A stretch of DNA of 64,000 nt, taken from the NCBI GenBank assembly GCA_031274365.1, contig JAISQF010000014.1, positions 1-64,000 on the forward strand, given 5' to 3'. The stretch comes from Elusimicrobiota bacterium. Lineage in GTDB: Bacteria; Elusimicrobiota; Endomicrobiia; Endomicrobiales; Endomicrobiaceae. This document shows, in pieces, positions 56,045 to 64,000 of this stretch. The notes beneath the pieces are model-generated. The model had not been told where the DNA came from. It was given only the letters and a program-made list of their open reading frames with translations, and did not search any database. The translations under genes and the position numbers were made by a program. How positions within the stretch are numbered: position 1 is the first letter of the stretch; each line of letters begins with the position of its first letter.

Positions 56045-57865
56045 ATGAATATTATTAAAGTTTTTATTATTTCAATTATTGCAGTTTTTATTGTTTGCGG
56101 CAACATTAACGCCGCTCCGGATACTCCAAACGTTGCTCCGGATATTTCAAACTCTTATTTGAACGATATTCTGCTTTCCGAACCGATGGGCGTTTCCGAA
56201 GCTATGTTTGAATTTGGAAAAATGTTTCAAGAAGCGCGCGCGAAAAGCGGAGACGCTGTGCCCGATTATGCCACCGCTATGTATTGGTATAAAAAGGCGG
56301 CTGAAAACGGATATGCGCCGGCTCAAATAGGTCTTGCTAATATTTATTATTCAGGCGGGCTTAACGTTGCTAAAGATTATAAAAACGCAGTGTTTTGGTT
56401 TCAGAAAGCGGCGCAAAAAGGCAATGTTTTCGCTCAGCTTCAATTAGCGGAGATGAATAAAACTGGAAGGGGAATGCCGCGAAACTTTAAAAAATCTTTT
56501 TATTGGTATAAAAGAGCGGCGGAGCAAGGAAATAGCGAAGGCGAGTTTAACGTGGGTTTAATGTATGAAAAAGGAATAGGAACATTTAAGAGTTATAGAG
56601 ACGCGGCTTTTTGGTATGCTCATGCCGCAGGTAAAGGTCATATGGATGCAAAATTTAATTTGGGACATTTGTATGAAAATGGATTAGGCGTTGAGAAAGA
56701 TTTTAAAGAGGCTTTTAATTTATACAGACAAGCTGCCGACGGCGGAAATATCAGAGCCGAATACGAAGTCGGAAAAATTTATAAAGACGGATTAAATGGA
56801 ATTGCCGTTGACGATGTGGAAGCCGCGAGATATTTAACGAGAGCCGCTTCGAGAGGAAATGCAACTGCAAAAACTGAATTAAATTTTATGTATGTTGAAG
56901 GTAGAATTATTCCCGCTAAAGACGAATCTACTAATGTTATAGACGATAAAATAATGGAAATGATTATAGAAAGAAATCAAAATATAAGTTTTATTCCTTT
57001 TAAAGAAGCCGCTGAGGGCGGAGATGTGAGGGCGCAATATGAGCTGGCCTTAATATATCAAAACGGAACAAACACCGCTCCGCAAAACAATGAGAAAGCT
57101 TTTATTTGGTTTTTGAAAGCCGCAAAAAATGGGAGCGTTCCCGCTCAATTTCAATTAGGACACATTTATCAAAAAGCCGCCGAAGTAAATGAAAAAAACA
57201 GCAAGCAATATTATCGGCAGGCTCTGATGTGGTATAAAAAAGCCGGAGAGCAGGGCGATATTCGGGCTCAATACAACCTTGGAAATCTTTATAGATCCGG
57301 CACGACGGCATTTGACGCAAATACAAAAGAAGCTATTTTTTGGTATAGAAAAGCGTCTTTGGGGCAAGGCGAAATTGCGGCGTTGTCCCAGCTTGAATTA
57401 AACGCTTTGTTTGCGATACAAGATGAAATGAAAGAATTTGATTTTCAAAATACAAGCGGAGCAAAACCAGCTCCAAAAGCCGAGCCAAAACCGGCTCCCA
57501 AAAAAGTTGACGTTGTAAAACAAAAAGCGGACAAAGGCGACGCGCAGGCTCAATATGAAATGGGTTTAAGATATTATAATCCGTCGGCAAAAAACAATTC
57601 CTCCAAAAATTTTAAGAATGCTGTTTATTGGTATCAGAAATCAGCCGATCAAAATAATGATAAAGCAAAATTAGCTTTGGGCATTATGTATTATAGGGGC
57701 AACGGTTTTGCTGAAAATCCTAAAAGAGCATTTCTCTTATTTTTGGAAGCCGCAGATTTGGGAAATAACGAGGCGCGGGAGAGGATTTATAACATTTACT
57801 TAAAAGGCGATTCTAAAATAGGAATTGAAAAAAATCTTGGTGAAGCGCAAAAGTGGAAAGATTAA
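56045..57865 (+). CDS. Secreted Sel1-like repeat protein, 606 aa
   Basis: A signal peptide (MNIIKVFIISIIAVF, cleavage near INA-AP) is followed by roughly a dozen Sel1 repeats of about 36 residues with the AxxxLGxxYxxGxGVxxDxxKAxxWYxKAAxxG pattern, e.g. YWYKKAAENGYAPAQIGLAN. A Pro/Ala/Lys linker at about 475-495 (AKPAPKAEPKPAPKK) separates a second repeat block. The protein should be periplasmic. Sel1 solenoids act as adaptors in envelope processes. With the DUF805-Sel1 protein and the OmpA-tailed barrel it forms a three-gene envelope unit, inferred from order and strand. The 273 bases after it hold no gene I can support. Confidence 0.88.
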   Translation: MNIIKVFIISIIAVFIVCGNINAAPDTPNVAPDISNSYLNDILLSEPMGVSEAMFEFGKMFQEARAKSGDAVPDYATAMYWYKKAAENGYAPAQIGLANIYYSGGLNVAKDYKNAVFWFQKAAQKGNVFAQLQLAEMNKTGRGMPRNFKKSFYWYKRAAEQGNSEGEFNVGLMYEKGIGTFKSYRDAAFWYAHAAGKGHMDAKFNLGHLYENGLGVEKDFKEAFNLYRQAADGGNIRAEYEVGKIYKDGLNGIAVDDVEAARYLTRAASRGNATAKTELNFMYVEGRIIPAKDESTNVIDDKIMEMIIERNQNISFIPFKEAAEGGDVRAQYELALIYQNGTNTAPQNNEKAFIWFLKAAKNGSVPAQFQLGHIYQKAAEVNEKNSKQYYRQALMWYKKAGEQGDIRAQYNLGNLYRSGTTAFDANTKEAIFWYRKASLGQGEIAALSQLELNALFAIQDEMKEFDFQNTSGAKPAPKAEPKPAPKKVDVVKQKADKGDAQAQYEMGLRYYNPSAKNNSSKNFKNAVYWYQKSADQNNDKAKLALGIMYYRGNGFAENPKRAFLLFLEAADLGNNEARERIYNIYLKGDSKIGIEKNLGEAQKWKD

Positions 57866-58138
57866 AAAAATCATAACAGCGCTTTTTCTTTTTCATTTGC
57901 AGATCTCAGCATCCATCGTATTATCCATTATAATTAAAACCTATTGTGTCTAAACGATACTTAGGCCGTATTCTAACCGCAACCCTAAAATGATAATCCC
58001 TTAAAATTTGTAAAGCCGGCGAAAATATATGTATAATATAATAATACATATTGTAATACAATTGTTATATATTGGAATTTTTATATAATTTATAAATTAG
58101 GAGAAATGATAATCGCAAGTATGACTGAAGGCAAGATA

Positions 58139-58561
58139 ATGGCTTTGGATTATGGTTTAAGAAGAATAGGCATAGCGATGTCGGATCCTCTGCAAATTAC
58201 AGTATTTCCTTTTAAGACAATCGAGAGCGTAACTTCTAAACAAAATGCCGAAACGATATCTAAAATAGCCGGCGACAACGGCGTTTGCGAAATTGTCATA
58301 GGCTTGCCTGTAAACGTCAGCGGAAGCGAGGGTAAAATGGCAAAAATTGTTAGAGATTTTGCCGACGAGCTAAAAGTTGCCGCTAATCTGCCCATATCAT
58401 TGATAAATGAAGTTTTTTCATCAAATGAAGCTACTGAAATTCTTGTTCAAAAAGGCATAAAATTTAATCATAAAGACAAAGGACTTAAAGATAGAGTTTC
58501 GGCGGCTTTAATTTTACAAAGGTATTTAGAAAAAAATGCATTATATTGTGGACGGTTATAA
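58139..58561 (+). CDS. ruvX: YqgF/RuvX-type pre-16S rRNA nuclease, 140 aa
   Basis: This RNase H-like fold protein processes the 5' end of 16S rRNA and was earlier proposed as a Holliday junction resolvase. MALDYGLRRIGIAMSD carries the first catalytic Asp, VIGLPVNVSGSEGKMA the second motif (with the usual GLP), and INEVFSSNEATEIL with DRVSAALILQRYL the C-terminal Glu and Asp motifs. Of three possible in-frame ATGs (58106, 58121, 58139), the last has GAAGG seven bases upstream and gives the family length. AGGAG lies only two bases before the first. The 3' end overlaps the NYN gene by 26 bases. Confidence 0.92.
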   Translation: MALDYGLRRIGIAMSDPLQITVFPFKTIESVTSKQNAETISKIAGDNGVCEIVIGLPVNVSGSEGKMAKIVRDFADELKVAANLPISLINEVFSSNEATEILVQKGIKFNHKDKGLKDRVSAALILQRYLEKNALYCGRL

Positions 58562-59024
58562 TGTGATAAATTCGAGTTATAGTTATTTATTTGATTGTCC
58601 TACTCTTGAGGGCAAAAGAAATAAACTTTTTGATTTTATAATTAATAAAAGACCTCACGGGAGTTTTAATAATAGAATAACTGTAGTTTTTGACTGCAAA
58701 ACAAAAAATCCCTATGAGATGGACACTTATAATATCACACATATTAAAGAGATTGAAGTGATTTTTAGCGACGGAGTTCTTTTGGCCGACGATATAATCG
58801 CTAATAAATGCGACAGCGTTAAAAACGCCGCGGAAATAATTGTTGTGACAAACGATAAAGGCATTCACAGGAGAATATCGTTAAGCGGCGCAAAATATGA
58901 AAATGTCGAAGTTTTTATCGCTAAAGCAAATAAAAGAAAAAATATAAACAGGGCAAAAGAAAAATTAAGCTCTGATATAAAAGAGGAAATAAATAAGGAG
59001 TTTGAAAAAATATGGATAAAATGA
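58536..59024 (+). CDS. YacP-like NYN-domain ribonuclease, 162 aa
   Basis: This is a PIN-like NYN domain protein of the YacP (Rae1) type. MHYIVDGYNVINS contains the first catalytic Asp, VVFDCKT the second, FSDGVLLADDIIANKC the third and VVTNDKGIHRRISLSGA the fourth acidic motif. B. subtilis Rae1 cleaves mRNA on the ribosome. Here activity is inferred from the fold and the intact acidic residues. The frame overlaps ruvX by 26 bases and mltG by 13, indicating a tightly packed operon. Confidence 0.85.
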   Translation: MHYIVDGYNVINSSYSYLFDCPTLEGKRNKLFDFIINKRPHGSFNNRITVVFDCKTKNPYEMDTYNITHIKEIEVIFSDGVLLADDIIANKCDSVKNAAEIIVVTNDKGIHRRISLSGAKYENVEVFIAKANKRKNINRAKEKLSSDIKEEINKEFEKIWIK

Positions 59025-60049
59025 GACTTTTCAAAATTCTGTTTGTTATTGTGGCGGTTTTAATTATCGCGGGATTAGTATGGTATTTTAAGCTGCCAAA
59101 TAAAAGAATTGGATTTACCGTCAACAGCGGAGACAGCGCGCATAGAGTGGCTGATATATTAAAAAAAGAAAATATTATTTATTCTGAAAGATTGTTTTTG
59201 GCTTTTGTCAAACTCACAAGTTCGGGTAAAAGAATTCAAGCCGGATATTATGAATTTTCACAAAGAGATAATATTTTTACGATATTGTCTCAATTTAGAA
59301 ACGGTTCAAAAAGTTATATAAGCGTCACTATTCCGGAAGGCAGCAATATAAAGCAGATAGCGGCGATTATAAAAAGCAGAATTCCTGATTTTGACGACGC
59401 GAAATTTATAAAAATTGCAAATGATGAAAAACTTGAAGGTTATCTTATGCCCGAGACTTATTATATCGGATATAGTTTTCAGCCTGAGGATATGATTAGA
59501 ATTATGCGCAAAGAATTTGATAAGAAAGTGACTCCGGCTATGTATGAAAGAGCGGAAAAAATAGGTATGCCTATGAAAGATGTGATTACTTTAGCCTCAA
59601 TTGTTGAAAAAGAGGCGATTAAAGCGCAGGAAAGACCTATAATTGCCGGAGTTTTTTATAATAGATTAAAACAGAGAATACGGCTTGAATCGTGCGCTAC
59701 AGTTTTGTATGCGATGGGTATAAATAAAGCCCAGCTGTCTTTAGCCGATACAAAATATCCTTCGCCGTATAACACTTATTTACATTACGGACTTCCTCCC
59801 GGACCTATATGTAATCCGGGCGTGGAATCAATCAATGCCGTCTTGTATCCGGTTGAAACTGACAATCTGTTTTTTGTGGCCGAGGGCGGCGGCGGACATT
59901 TATTTTCGCCAAATCTTGAGCAGCATGTAAAAAATAAAAACGAAGCTAAAATTAAACGTCAGGAGAGAGCAAAGAAAACTGCCGAGAGAAAATCTAAAGT
60001 GAATAGAAAAGCCGCTCAAGAGGCGACAAGAATGCTTGACGCAATATAA
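59012..60049 (+). CDS. mltG: Endolytic murein transglycosylase, 345 aa
   Basis: This is an MltG/YceG-type lytic transglycosylase that cuts nascent peptidoglycan strands. One N-terminal membrane helix (about 6-25), a LysM-like domain (about 30-105) and the catalytic YceG domain are present. Catalytic Glu199 lies in LASIVEKEA, and YPSPYNTYLHYGLPPGPICN is the family signature. The last 40 residues are a Lys/Arg-rich tail beyond the usual end (about 340 is normal overall). It follows the NYN gene with a 13-base overlap. Confidence 0.95.
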   Translation: MDKMRLFKILFVIVAVLIIAGLVWYFKLPNKRIGFTVNSGDSAHRVADILKKENIIYSERLFLAFVKLTSSGKRIQAGYYEFSQRDNIFTILSQFRNGSKSYISVTIPEGSNIKQIAAIIKSRIPDFDDAKFIKIANDEKLEGYLMPETYYIGYSFQPEDMIRIMRKEFDKKVTPAMYERAEKIGMPMKDVITLASIVEKEAIKAQERPIIAGVFYNRLKQRIRLESCATVLYAMGINKAQLSLADTKYPSPYNTYLHYGLPPGPICNPGVESINAVLYPVETDNLFFVAEGGGGHLFSPNLEQHVKNKNEAKIKRQERAKKTAERKSKVNRKAAQEATRMLDAI

Positions 60050-60071
60050 TTTATCAAATGAGAGGGTAAAA

Positions 60072-60479
60072 GTGACGCTTATAGAAAGGTATCAGGATGA
60101 AATATATTCGCTTGCGCTGTCTCTAACCAATAATGAGAAAAAATCAAAAATATTGGCGGCGAAAGTTTTTGATAAATCTCTTGGTAAAGTTTACGGCAGT
60201 TATAATAAAATTAAACTTCAACTATTTAGAGAATTGCTCTTAAATATAGCGTCCGTGTCAATGAAAAAAATGAGCGAAAAAAATATTCTCTATTTATTTA
60301 AGAGGAGATTAAATTTATTTGATAGAAAAGTTTTTGTTTTGAAATTTGAATTTAATTTAACCTCTACGGAAATAGCCGTTGTTTTAAGAACAAGCGTGAA
60401 AAAAGTAAAGAAATCGTTGTTTTACAGCATAGACAAAATGATAAAGATAATGGAGGATAAAAAAAGTGAAATGCGATGA
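60072..60479 (+). CDS. Small ECF-like sigma factor, region 2 poorly conserved, 135 aa
   Basis: The start is GTG at 60072, after AGAGGGTAAAA; an open frame from a TTG at 60036 has no RBS. The N-terminal half (LIERYQDEIYSLALSLTNNEK) resembles ECF region 2 but lacks the usual aromatic DxxQ/xTF motifs. The C-terminal half (DRKVFVLKFEFNLTSTEIAVVLRTSVKKVKKSLFYSIDKM) is a clear sigma region 4 helix-turn-helix. At 135 residues it is shorter than standard ECF factors (about 170-200). It overlaps a small zinc-finger protein gene by 14 bases, the gene order of ECF sigma/anti-sigma pairs. Confidence 0.7.
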   Translation: MTLIERYQDEIYSLALSLTNNEKKSKILAAKVFDKSLGKVYGSYNKIKLQLFRELLLNIASVSMKKMSEKNILYLFKRRLNLFDRKVFVLKFEFNLTSTEIAVVLRTSVKKVKKSLFYSIDKMIKIMEDKKSEMR

Positions 60480-60660
60480 AATTATTAAAGAAGTGGTTCC
60501 ATATTATACCGACGAATTAAAAGGAAAGAAAAAAGACGAATATAAAACGCATACAATGGTATGCAAAAGATGCGCAAGATACGCTTATAAAGCCAGATTA
60601 GCCATAGAATTTATTAAAAAAAATAAACAAGCGGTAACAAAAATAGATTTGATGAAATGA
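60466..60660 (+). CDS. Small zinc-finger anti-sigma-like protein, 64 aa
   Basis: KCDEIIKEVVPYYTDELKGK followed by THTMVCKRCARYAY matches the ZAS-type zinc-finger opening of anti-sigma factors (HxxxCxxC, with Cys3 as possible fourth ligand). There is no membrane helix, so it would act in the cytosol. It begins with GTG inside the sigma gene, implying coupled synthesis. Anti-sigma role is inferred from motif and context only. Confidence 0.65.
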   Translation: MKCDEIIKEVVPYYTDELKGKKKDEYKTHTMVCKRCARYAYKARLAIEFIKKNKQAVTKIDLMK

Positions 60661-60704
60661 TAGTCTTACCGTTTAATTAGGAAATACGATAGGAGTATAG
60701 CAAT

Positions 60705-61874
60705 ATGAAAGTGTATTTAGATAACAGCGCCACGACTGCCGTCGATGAGTCCGTAGTTGATGAAATGCTTCCTTACTTTTCTAAAATTTATGGAAATGCT
60801 TCGAGTTTTCATTCTTTCGGCAGGGATGCGAAAATGGCATTGGAAAAAGCGCGGATAAAAGTCGCCGAGATTTTGAATGCCGAGACCGATGAAATAATTT
60901 TTACAGGCTGCGGAACTGAATCCGACAATATTGCGATATTTGGAACTCTAAATTCTTTTAATAAAAAAGGGCATATTATTACGACTAAAATCGAGCATCA
61001 CGCCGTTCTTTATTGTTTTGAGCATTTGCAAAAATTGGGTTATGAAACCACATATTTAAACGTTGATAAAACGGGACGCATAAGCATTGACGAATTTAAG
61101 AAATCCATTAGAGACGACACTTTGCTTGTAAGCATAATGCACGCTAATAACGAAGTTGGGACATTGCAGCCCATTGAAGAGATTGGAAGTATAATTAAAG
61201 AAATAAATAAAACAAGAAAAGATAAAATTTATTTTCATACCGACGCCGTTCAAAGCGCCGGAAAAATAAAATTAGACGTAAAAAAATTAGGCGTTGATTA
61301 TCTTGCGATATCCGCTCATAAATTTAACGGACCAAAAGGCGTCGGCGTTTTATACAAAAAAAGGGGAAGCAATATTTCCTCCATAATGTTTGGCGGACAT
61401 CACGAAAATAATTTGCGTCCCGGGACGGAAAATATTCCTTGTATAATGGGATTAGCGAAAGCTCTTGAAAATTCCGTTAATTCTTTAGAGAAAAATTACT
61501 CTAATATTTTAAGTTTAAGAAATAAATTAAGAGACGGAATTATTAAAAAAATTCCAAATGTTTTAATAAACGGCAGCGATGAATATTTTCTCCCAAATAT
61601 CTTAAACGTCAGTTTTAATTTTATAGAGGGAGAATCGCTTTTGGCAAGACTCGACGCAAAGCAAATAGCCGCTTCAACCGGTTCGGCATGCGCTACAGGC
61701 AGTCTCTCGCACGTTTTAGCCGCTCTGGGAATTGACGCCTTGGCAATTCAAGGAGCCATAAGATTTTCTTTTGGACACAATAATACGGCTGAGGAAATTG
61801 ATTATGTTTTAGAAGTTTTACCCGAAACGGTGGAAGGTTTAAGAAAGATGTCACCGTTATGGAAAGGAGGATAA
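60705..61874 (+). CDS. nifS: Cysteine desulfurase, NifS/IscS type, 389 aa
   Basis: A PLP enzyme that takes sulfur from cysteine for iron-sulfur cluster building. MKVYLDNSATTAVD is the family opening, EHHAVLY carries the PLP-stacking His, and SAHKFNGPKGVG holds the Schiff-base Lys206. Cys329 in STGSACATGS is the persulfide residue. The short loop around Cys329 is of the NifS/IscS class. No iscU or nifU gene is adjacent. The stop codon abuts the ATG of the next gene, whose RBS GGAGG lies in the nifS end. Confidence 0.94.
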   Translation: MKVYLDNSATTAVDESVVDEMLPYFSKIYGNASSFHSFGRDAKMALEKARIKVAEILNAETDEIIFTGCGTESDNIAIFGTLNSFNKKGHIITTKIEHHAVLYCFEHLQKLGYETTYLNVDKTGRISIDEFKKSIRDDTLLVSIMHANNEVGTLQPIEEIGSIIKEINKTRKDKIYFHTDAVQSAGKIKLDVKKLGVDYLAISAHKFNGPKGVGVLYKKRGSNISSIMFGGHHENNLRPGTENIPCIMGLAKALENSVNSLEKNYSNILSLRNKLRDGIIKKIPNVLINGSDEYFLPNILNVSFNFIEGESLLARLDAKQIAASTGSACATGSLSHVLAALGIDALAIQGAIRFSFGHNNTAEEIDYVLEVLPETVEGLRKMSPLWKGG

Positions 61875-63275
61875 ATGCATACATTTGATAAAAAAAACAA
61901 TAAGCTCACATTTAACGAAAAAATAAATAAACTTGAATACGAAGGCTATCTTTTTAAACTTCAAGACGTCAAAGAGCCGAATCTTTTTAGAGAAACGTTT
62001 GAATACGGCGAAGTCCCTAAAATTCCTTTCAACGGCGAAGTCGTTCCTATGACGACGCCTTCGGAAATTTGGATTACCGACACGACTTTTCGCGACGGCC
62101 AGCAGGCTTTCAATCCTTTCAGCGCAAAACAAATAGCCGATATTTATACTTTTCTGCATAAACTTGGCGGCCCTAAAGGGATAATAAGACAGTCTGAATT
62201 TTTCTTGTATTCGGATAAAGATAAAGAGGCCGTCCGTAAATGTCAGGAGCTTGGTTTTGAATTTCCGCAAATTACCGCTTGGATAAGAGCTAATAAAAAT
62301 GATTTCAAACTCGTTAAAGAAATGGGGCTTAAAGAAACGGGAATTTTAACTTCGGCTTCCGACTATCATATTTTTTTGAAACTCAAAAAAACAAGACGAG
62401 AAGCTATGGAAATGTATTTGGATATAGTTAAAGCGGCGCTGTCCGAAGGAATAGTTCCGCGCTGTCATTTGGAGGATATTACAAGAGCCGATTTTTACGG
62501 TTTTGTCGTCCCTTTTGCGAAAGAGCTGATGGAACTTTCAAAAGAGTCCGGCATACCTATAAAAGTAAGAGCTTGCGATACTTTAGGACTTGGCGTAAGT
62601 TATCCGGGAGCGTCTATGCCGAGAAATGTAAATGGAATAATGCATGGTTTTATTCATTATGCCGGAGTGCCGTCCGAATATCTCGAGTGGCATGCGCACA
62701 ATGATTTTTATAGAGGTTTGACAAATTCCACAAGCTGTTGGCTTTACGGATGCTGCGCGATTAACGGCACGGTTTTGGGAATAGGAGAGAGAACGGGCAA
62801 TATTCCTCTTGAGGCTTTGGCGATGGAATACGCCGCTTTTAGAGGAAGCGCCGACGGAATGGATTTGTCGGTAATTACGGAAATTGCGGATTATTTTAAG
62901 AATGAAATTCATTATGATATTCCTAAAAATCAGCCTTTTGTAGGCTCCAATTGCAATATGACGAGGGCTGGAATTCACGCCGACGGATTGTTGAAAGAAC
63001 CTGAAATTTACAGCGCTTTTGACACTCAATCCATATTAAACAGACCCCTTGAAGTTGAAATTACGGACAGAGCGGGTCTTGGCGGGATAGCTTATTGGTA
63101 TAATACTAAACTTGATAAACTTATAAATTCCAAAAAGAAATTGGACAAAAACGATCCGTCGGTAATAGCTATTAAAGAGGAAGTGGACGCTATTTTTAAA
63201 GACGGCAGAGTTGCCGCGATGTCTTCGGAAGAGTTGTTGAGGCTTGCAAAAAAATATATGCCGCAATATTTATAA
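61875..63275 (+). CDS. DRE-TIM acyltransferase, probable Re-citrate synthase, 466 aa
   Basis: This is a member of the isopropylmalate/homocitrate synthase family (HMGL-like barrel). The metal and catalytic motif ITDTTFRDGQQAFNPFS, RCHLEDITRADFYGF, ACDTLGLG and the metal-binding EWHAHNDFYRGLTNS are clear. The TTFRDGQQ form (rather than TTLRDGEQ), IIRQSEFFLYSDKDKEAV, and absence of the C-terminal leucine-feedback domain fit the Re-citrate synthase branch of anaerobes such as Clostridium kluyveri. That enzyme condenses acetyl-CoA with oxaloacetate. I am sure of the superfamily and fairly sure of the branch. It starts immediately after nifS. Confidence 0.8.
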   Translation: MHTFDKKNNKLTFNEKINKLEYEGYLFKLQDVKEPNLFRETFEYGEVPKIPFNGEVVPMTTPSEIWITDTTFRDGQQAFNPFSAKQIADIYTFLHKLGGPKGIIRQSEFFLYSDKDKEAVRKCQELGFEFPQITAWIRANKNDFKLVKEMGLKETGILTSASDYHIFLKLKKTRREAMEMYLDIVKAALSEGIVPRCHLEDITRADFYGFVVPFAKELMELSKESGIPIKVRACDTLGLGVSYPGASMPRNVNGIMHGFIHYAGVPSEYLEWHAHNDFYRGLTNSTSCWLYGCCAINGTVLGIGERTGNIPLEALAMEYAAFRGSADGMDLSVITEIADYFKNEIHYDIPKNQPFVGSNCNMTRAGIHADGLLKEPEIYSAFDTQSILNRPLEVEITDRAGLGGIAYWYNTKLDKLINSKKKLDKNDPSVIAIKEEVDAIFKDGRVAAMSSEELLRLAKKYMPQYL

Positions 63276-63303
63276 GGCGATTATAGAAAGGAAATTGTTA
63301 TAA

Positions 63304-64000
63304 ATGAAAAAAATTCATCTTGCGTTTTTGTGGCATCAGCATCAGCCTATGTATAAAAATCCCGTAACAAATTCTTACGAATTACCTTGGGTAAGACTTC
63401 ATGCGATAAAAGATTATTACGATATGGTTGCGATTTTAGACGACTTCCCAAAAATAAAATTAAATATCAATTTAGTTCCGTCATTGATAGTTCAGCTTGA
63501 GGATTATGCAAGCGGCAAAGCCAAAGATAAATTTGTGGATATGACTTTAAAAGACGCGTCGCAATTGAGCCAGGACGACAAAATTTTTATTCTTATGAAT
63601 TTTTTTATGGCTAATTGGGAAAATATGATAGCTCCTAATAATCGTTATCTGCAATTGCTCGAAAAAAGAGGACGGCATACTTCTGAGACGGAAGTAAAAA
63701 GTTGTTTGGCTTTTTTTAAGGATGAGGATTTTAGAGATTTGCAAGTATGGTTTAATTTAGCTTGGTTTGATCCTTACTGGATAAGAACGGACGATTTTAT
63801 AAAAGGGCTTTATAATAAAGGCAGAGATTTTACCGAAGAAGATAAACATTTATTGATACAAAAACAATTTGAAATTTGCGGTAAGATAGTTCAAAAACAT
63901 AAAGAAGCTCAAGACAGAGGACAAATCGAAGTGACTGTTTCGCCTTTCTACCATCCAATACTTCCTTTATTGTGCGATACAAATTCAGCGCTTGAAGCGA
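63304..64000 (+). CDS. Glycoside hydrolase family 57 enzyme, partial (first 232 codons)
   Basis: The ATG at 63304 follows AGAAAGGAAA by a few bases. MKKIHLAFLWHQHQPMYKNP contains the first GH57 conserved motif (HQPxY), and ELPWVRLHAIKDYYDMVAIL, NINLVPSLIVQLEDY and EVTVSPFYHPILPLL are typical of the GH57 barrel. Enzymes of this family are alpha-amylases, 4-alpha-glucanotransferases or branching enzymes acting on glycogen-like glucans. The catalytic Glu and Asp lie beyond the window end, so the subtype cannot be set. There is no signal peptide, so it is probably cytosolic. Confidence 0.92.
   Translation, partial: MKKIHLAFLWHQHQPMYKNPVTNSYELPWVRLHAIKDYYDMVAILDDFPKIKLNINLVPSLIVQLEDYASGKAKDKFVDMTLKDASQLSQDDKIFILMNFFMANWENMIAPNNRYLQLLEKRGRHTSETEVKSCLAFFKDEDFRDLQVWFNLAWFDPYWIRTDDFIKGLYNKGRDFTEEDKHLLIQKQFEICGKIVQKHKEAQDRGQIEVTVSPFYHPILPLLCDTNSALEA

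Noticed and set aside
58536-59024. NYN-domain protein considered as a toxin or anti-phage effector
   Set aside because: It overlaps housekeeping genes on both sides (yqgF and mltG) and matches the YacP family.

Overview
The window is AT-rich and reads as the chromosome of an anaerobic, diderm (outer-membrane-bearing) bacterium. The diderm evidence is type V autotransporters, an OmpA-tailed outer-membrane barrel, several lipoproteins and MltG. AT-rich codons, chlamydial Pmp-like adhesins, a Re-citrate-synthase-type enzyme and the housekeeping gene order make an Elusimicrobiota (Endomicrobium-like) member my best guess. No 16S rRNA gene is present to confirm this. The window begins with a 70-base C homopolymer, probably an assembly edge, and ends inside a GH57 gene.

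Layout. 0.4-4.8 kb (minus strand): FMN-binding protein, a short FtsH and a lipoprotein, plus guaB. 5.3-10.4 kb (minus): a macromolecular-synthesis cluster, HIT protein-rpsU and then NIF3-like-dnaG-rpoD. 10.7-21.2 kb (plus): a 3503-residue autotransporter whose barrel is followed by a long charged helix and a degenerate OmpA-like tail. 21.3-27.5 kb (plus): rpmE, prfA, prmC, murA, an NlpE-like lipoprotein, an inositol-phosphatase-family gene and nth. 27.6-35.8 kb (plus): a second giant autotransporter of 2726 residues. 36.0-42.6 kb: cardiolipin synthase, a RecB-type Fe-S nuclease, a membrane protein, an acyl-CoA synthetase, and a crr/DJ-1/cyclophilin operon. 42.6-50.1 kb: altronate dehydratase, amtB-glnK and abgT-M20 peptidase, separated by copies of one intergenic repeat. 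50.2-52.9 kb: rpsT, a CymR/Rrf2-like regulator divergent from cysK, and tRNA-Lys and tRNA-Glu. 53.2-57.9 kb: an autotransporter-like barrel fused to OmpA, then DUF805-Sel1 and Sel1 proteins. 58.1-64.0 kb: yqgF, a YacP-like NYN protein, mltG, a mini sigma/anti-sigma pair, nifS, a Re-citrate-synthase-type gene and a partial GH57 gene.

How the parts fit. The two giant adhesins occupy about 29% of the window. They and the OmpA-tailed barrel suggest a heavy investment in surface structures, two of them apparently anchored on the periplasmic side. The amtB-glnK and abgT-M20 units look like nitrogen acquisition and scavenging of amino-acylated compounds. Each is preceded by the right end of the interspersed repeat, a promoter whose -35 lies in that end, and a leader terminator hairpin that could attenuate transcription. 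The regulator next to cysK suggests cysteine-responsive control.

Most notable observations: (1) the roughly 375-bp intergenic repeat family that appears to deliver -35 elements; (2) matching leader-attenuator architecture before amtB and abgT; (3) the autotransporter with a periplasmic helix and OmpA-like tail; (4) a P-II protein without the T-loop tyrosines; (5) an endonuclease III with a Cys-to-His change in its FeS ligand set. I see no CRISPR array, transposase, integrase or phage gene.
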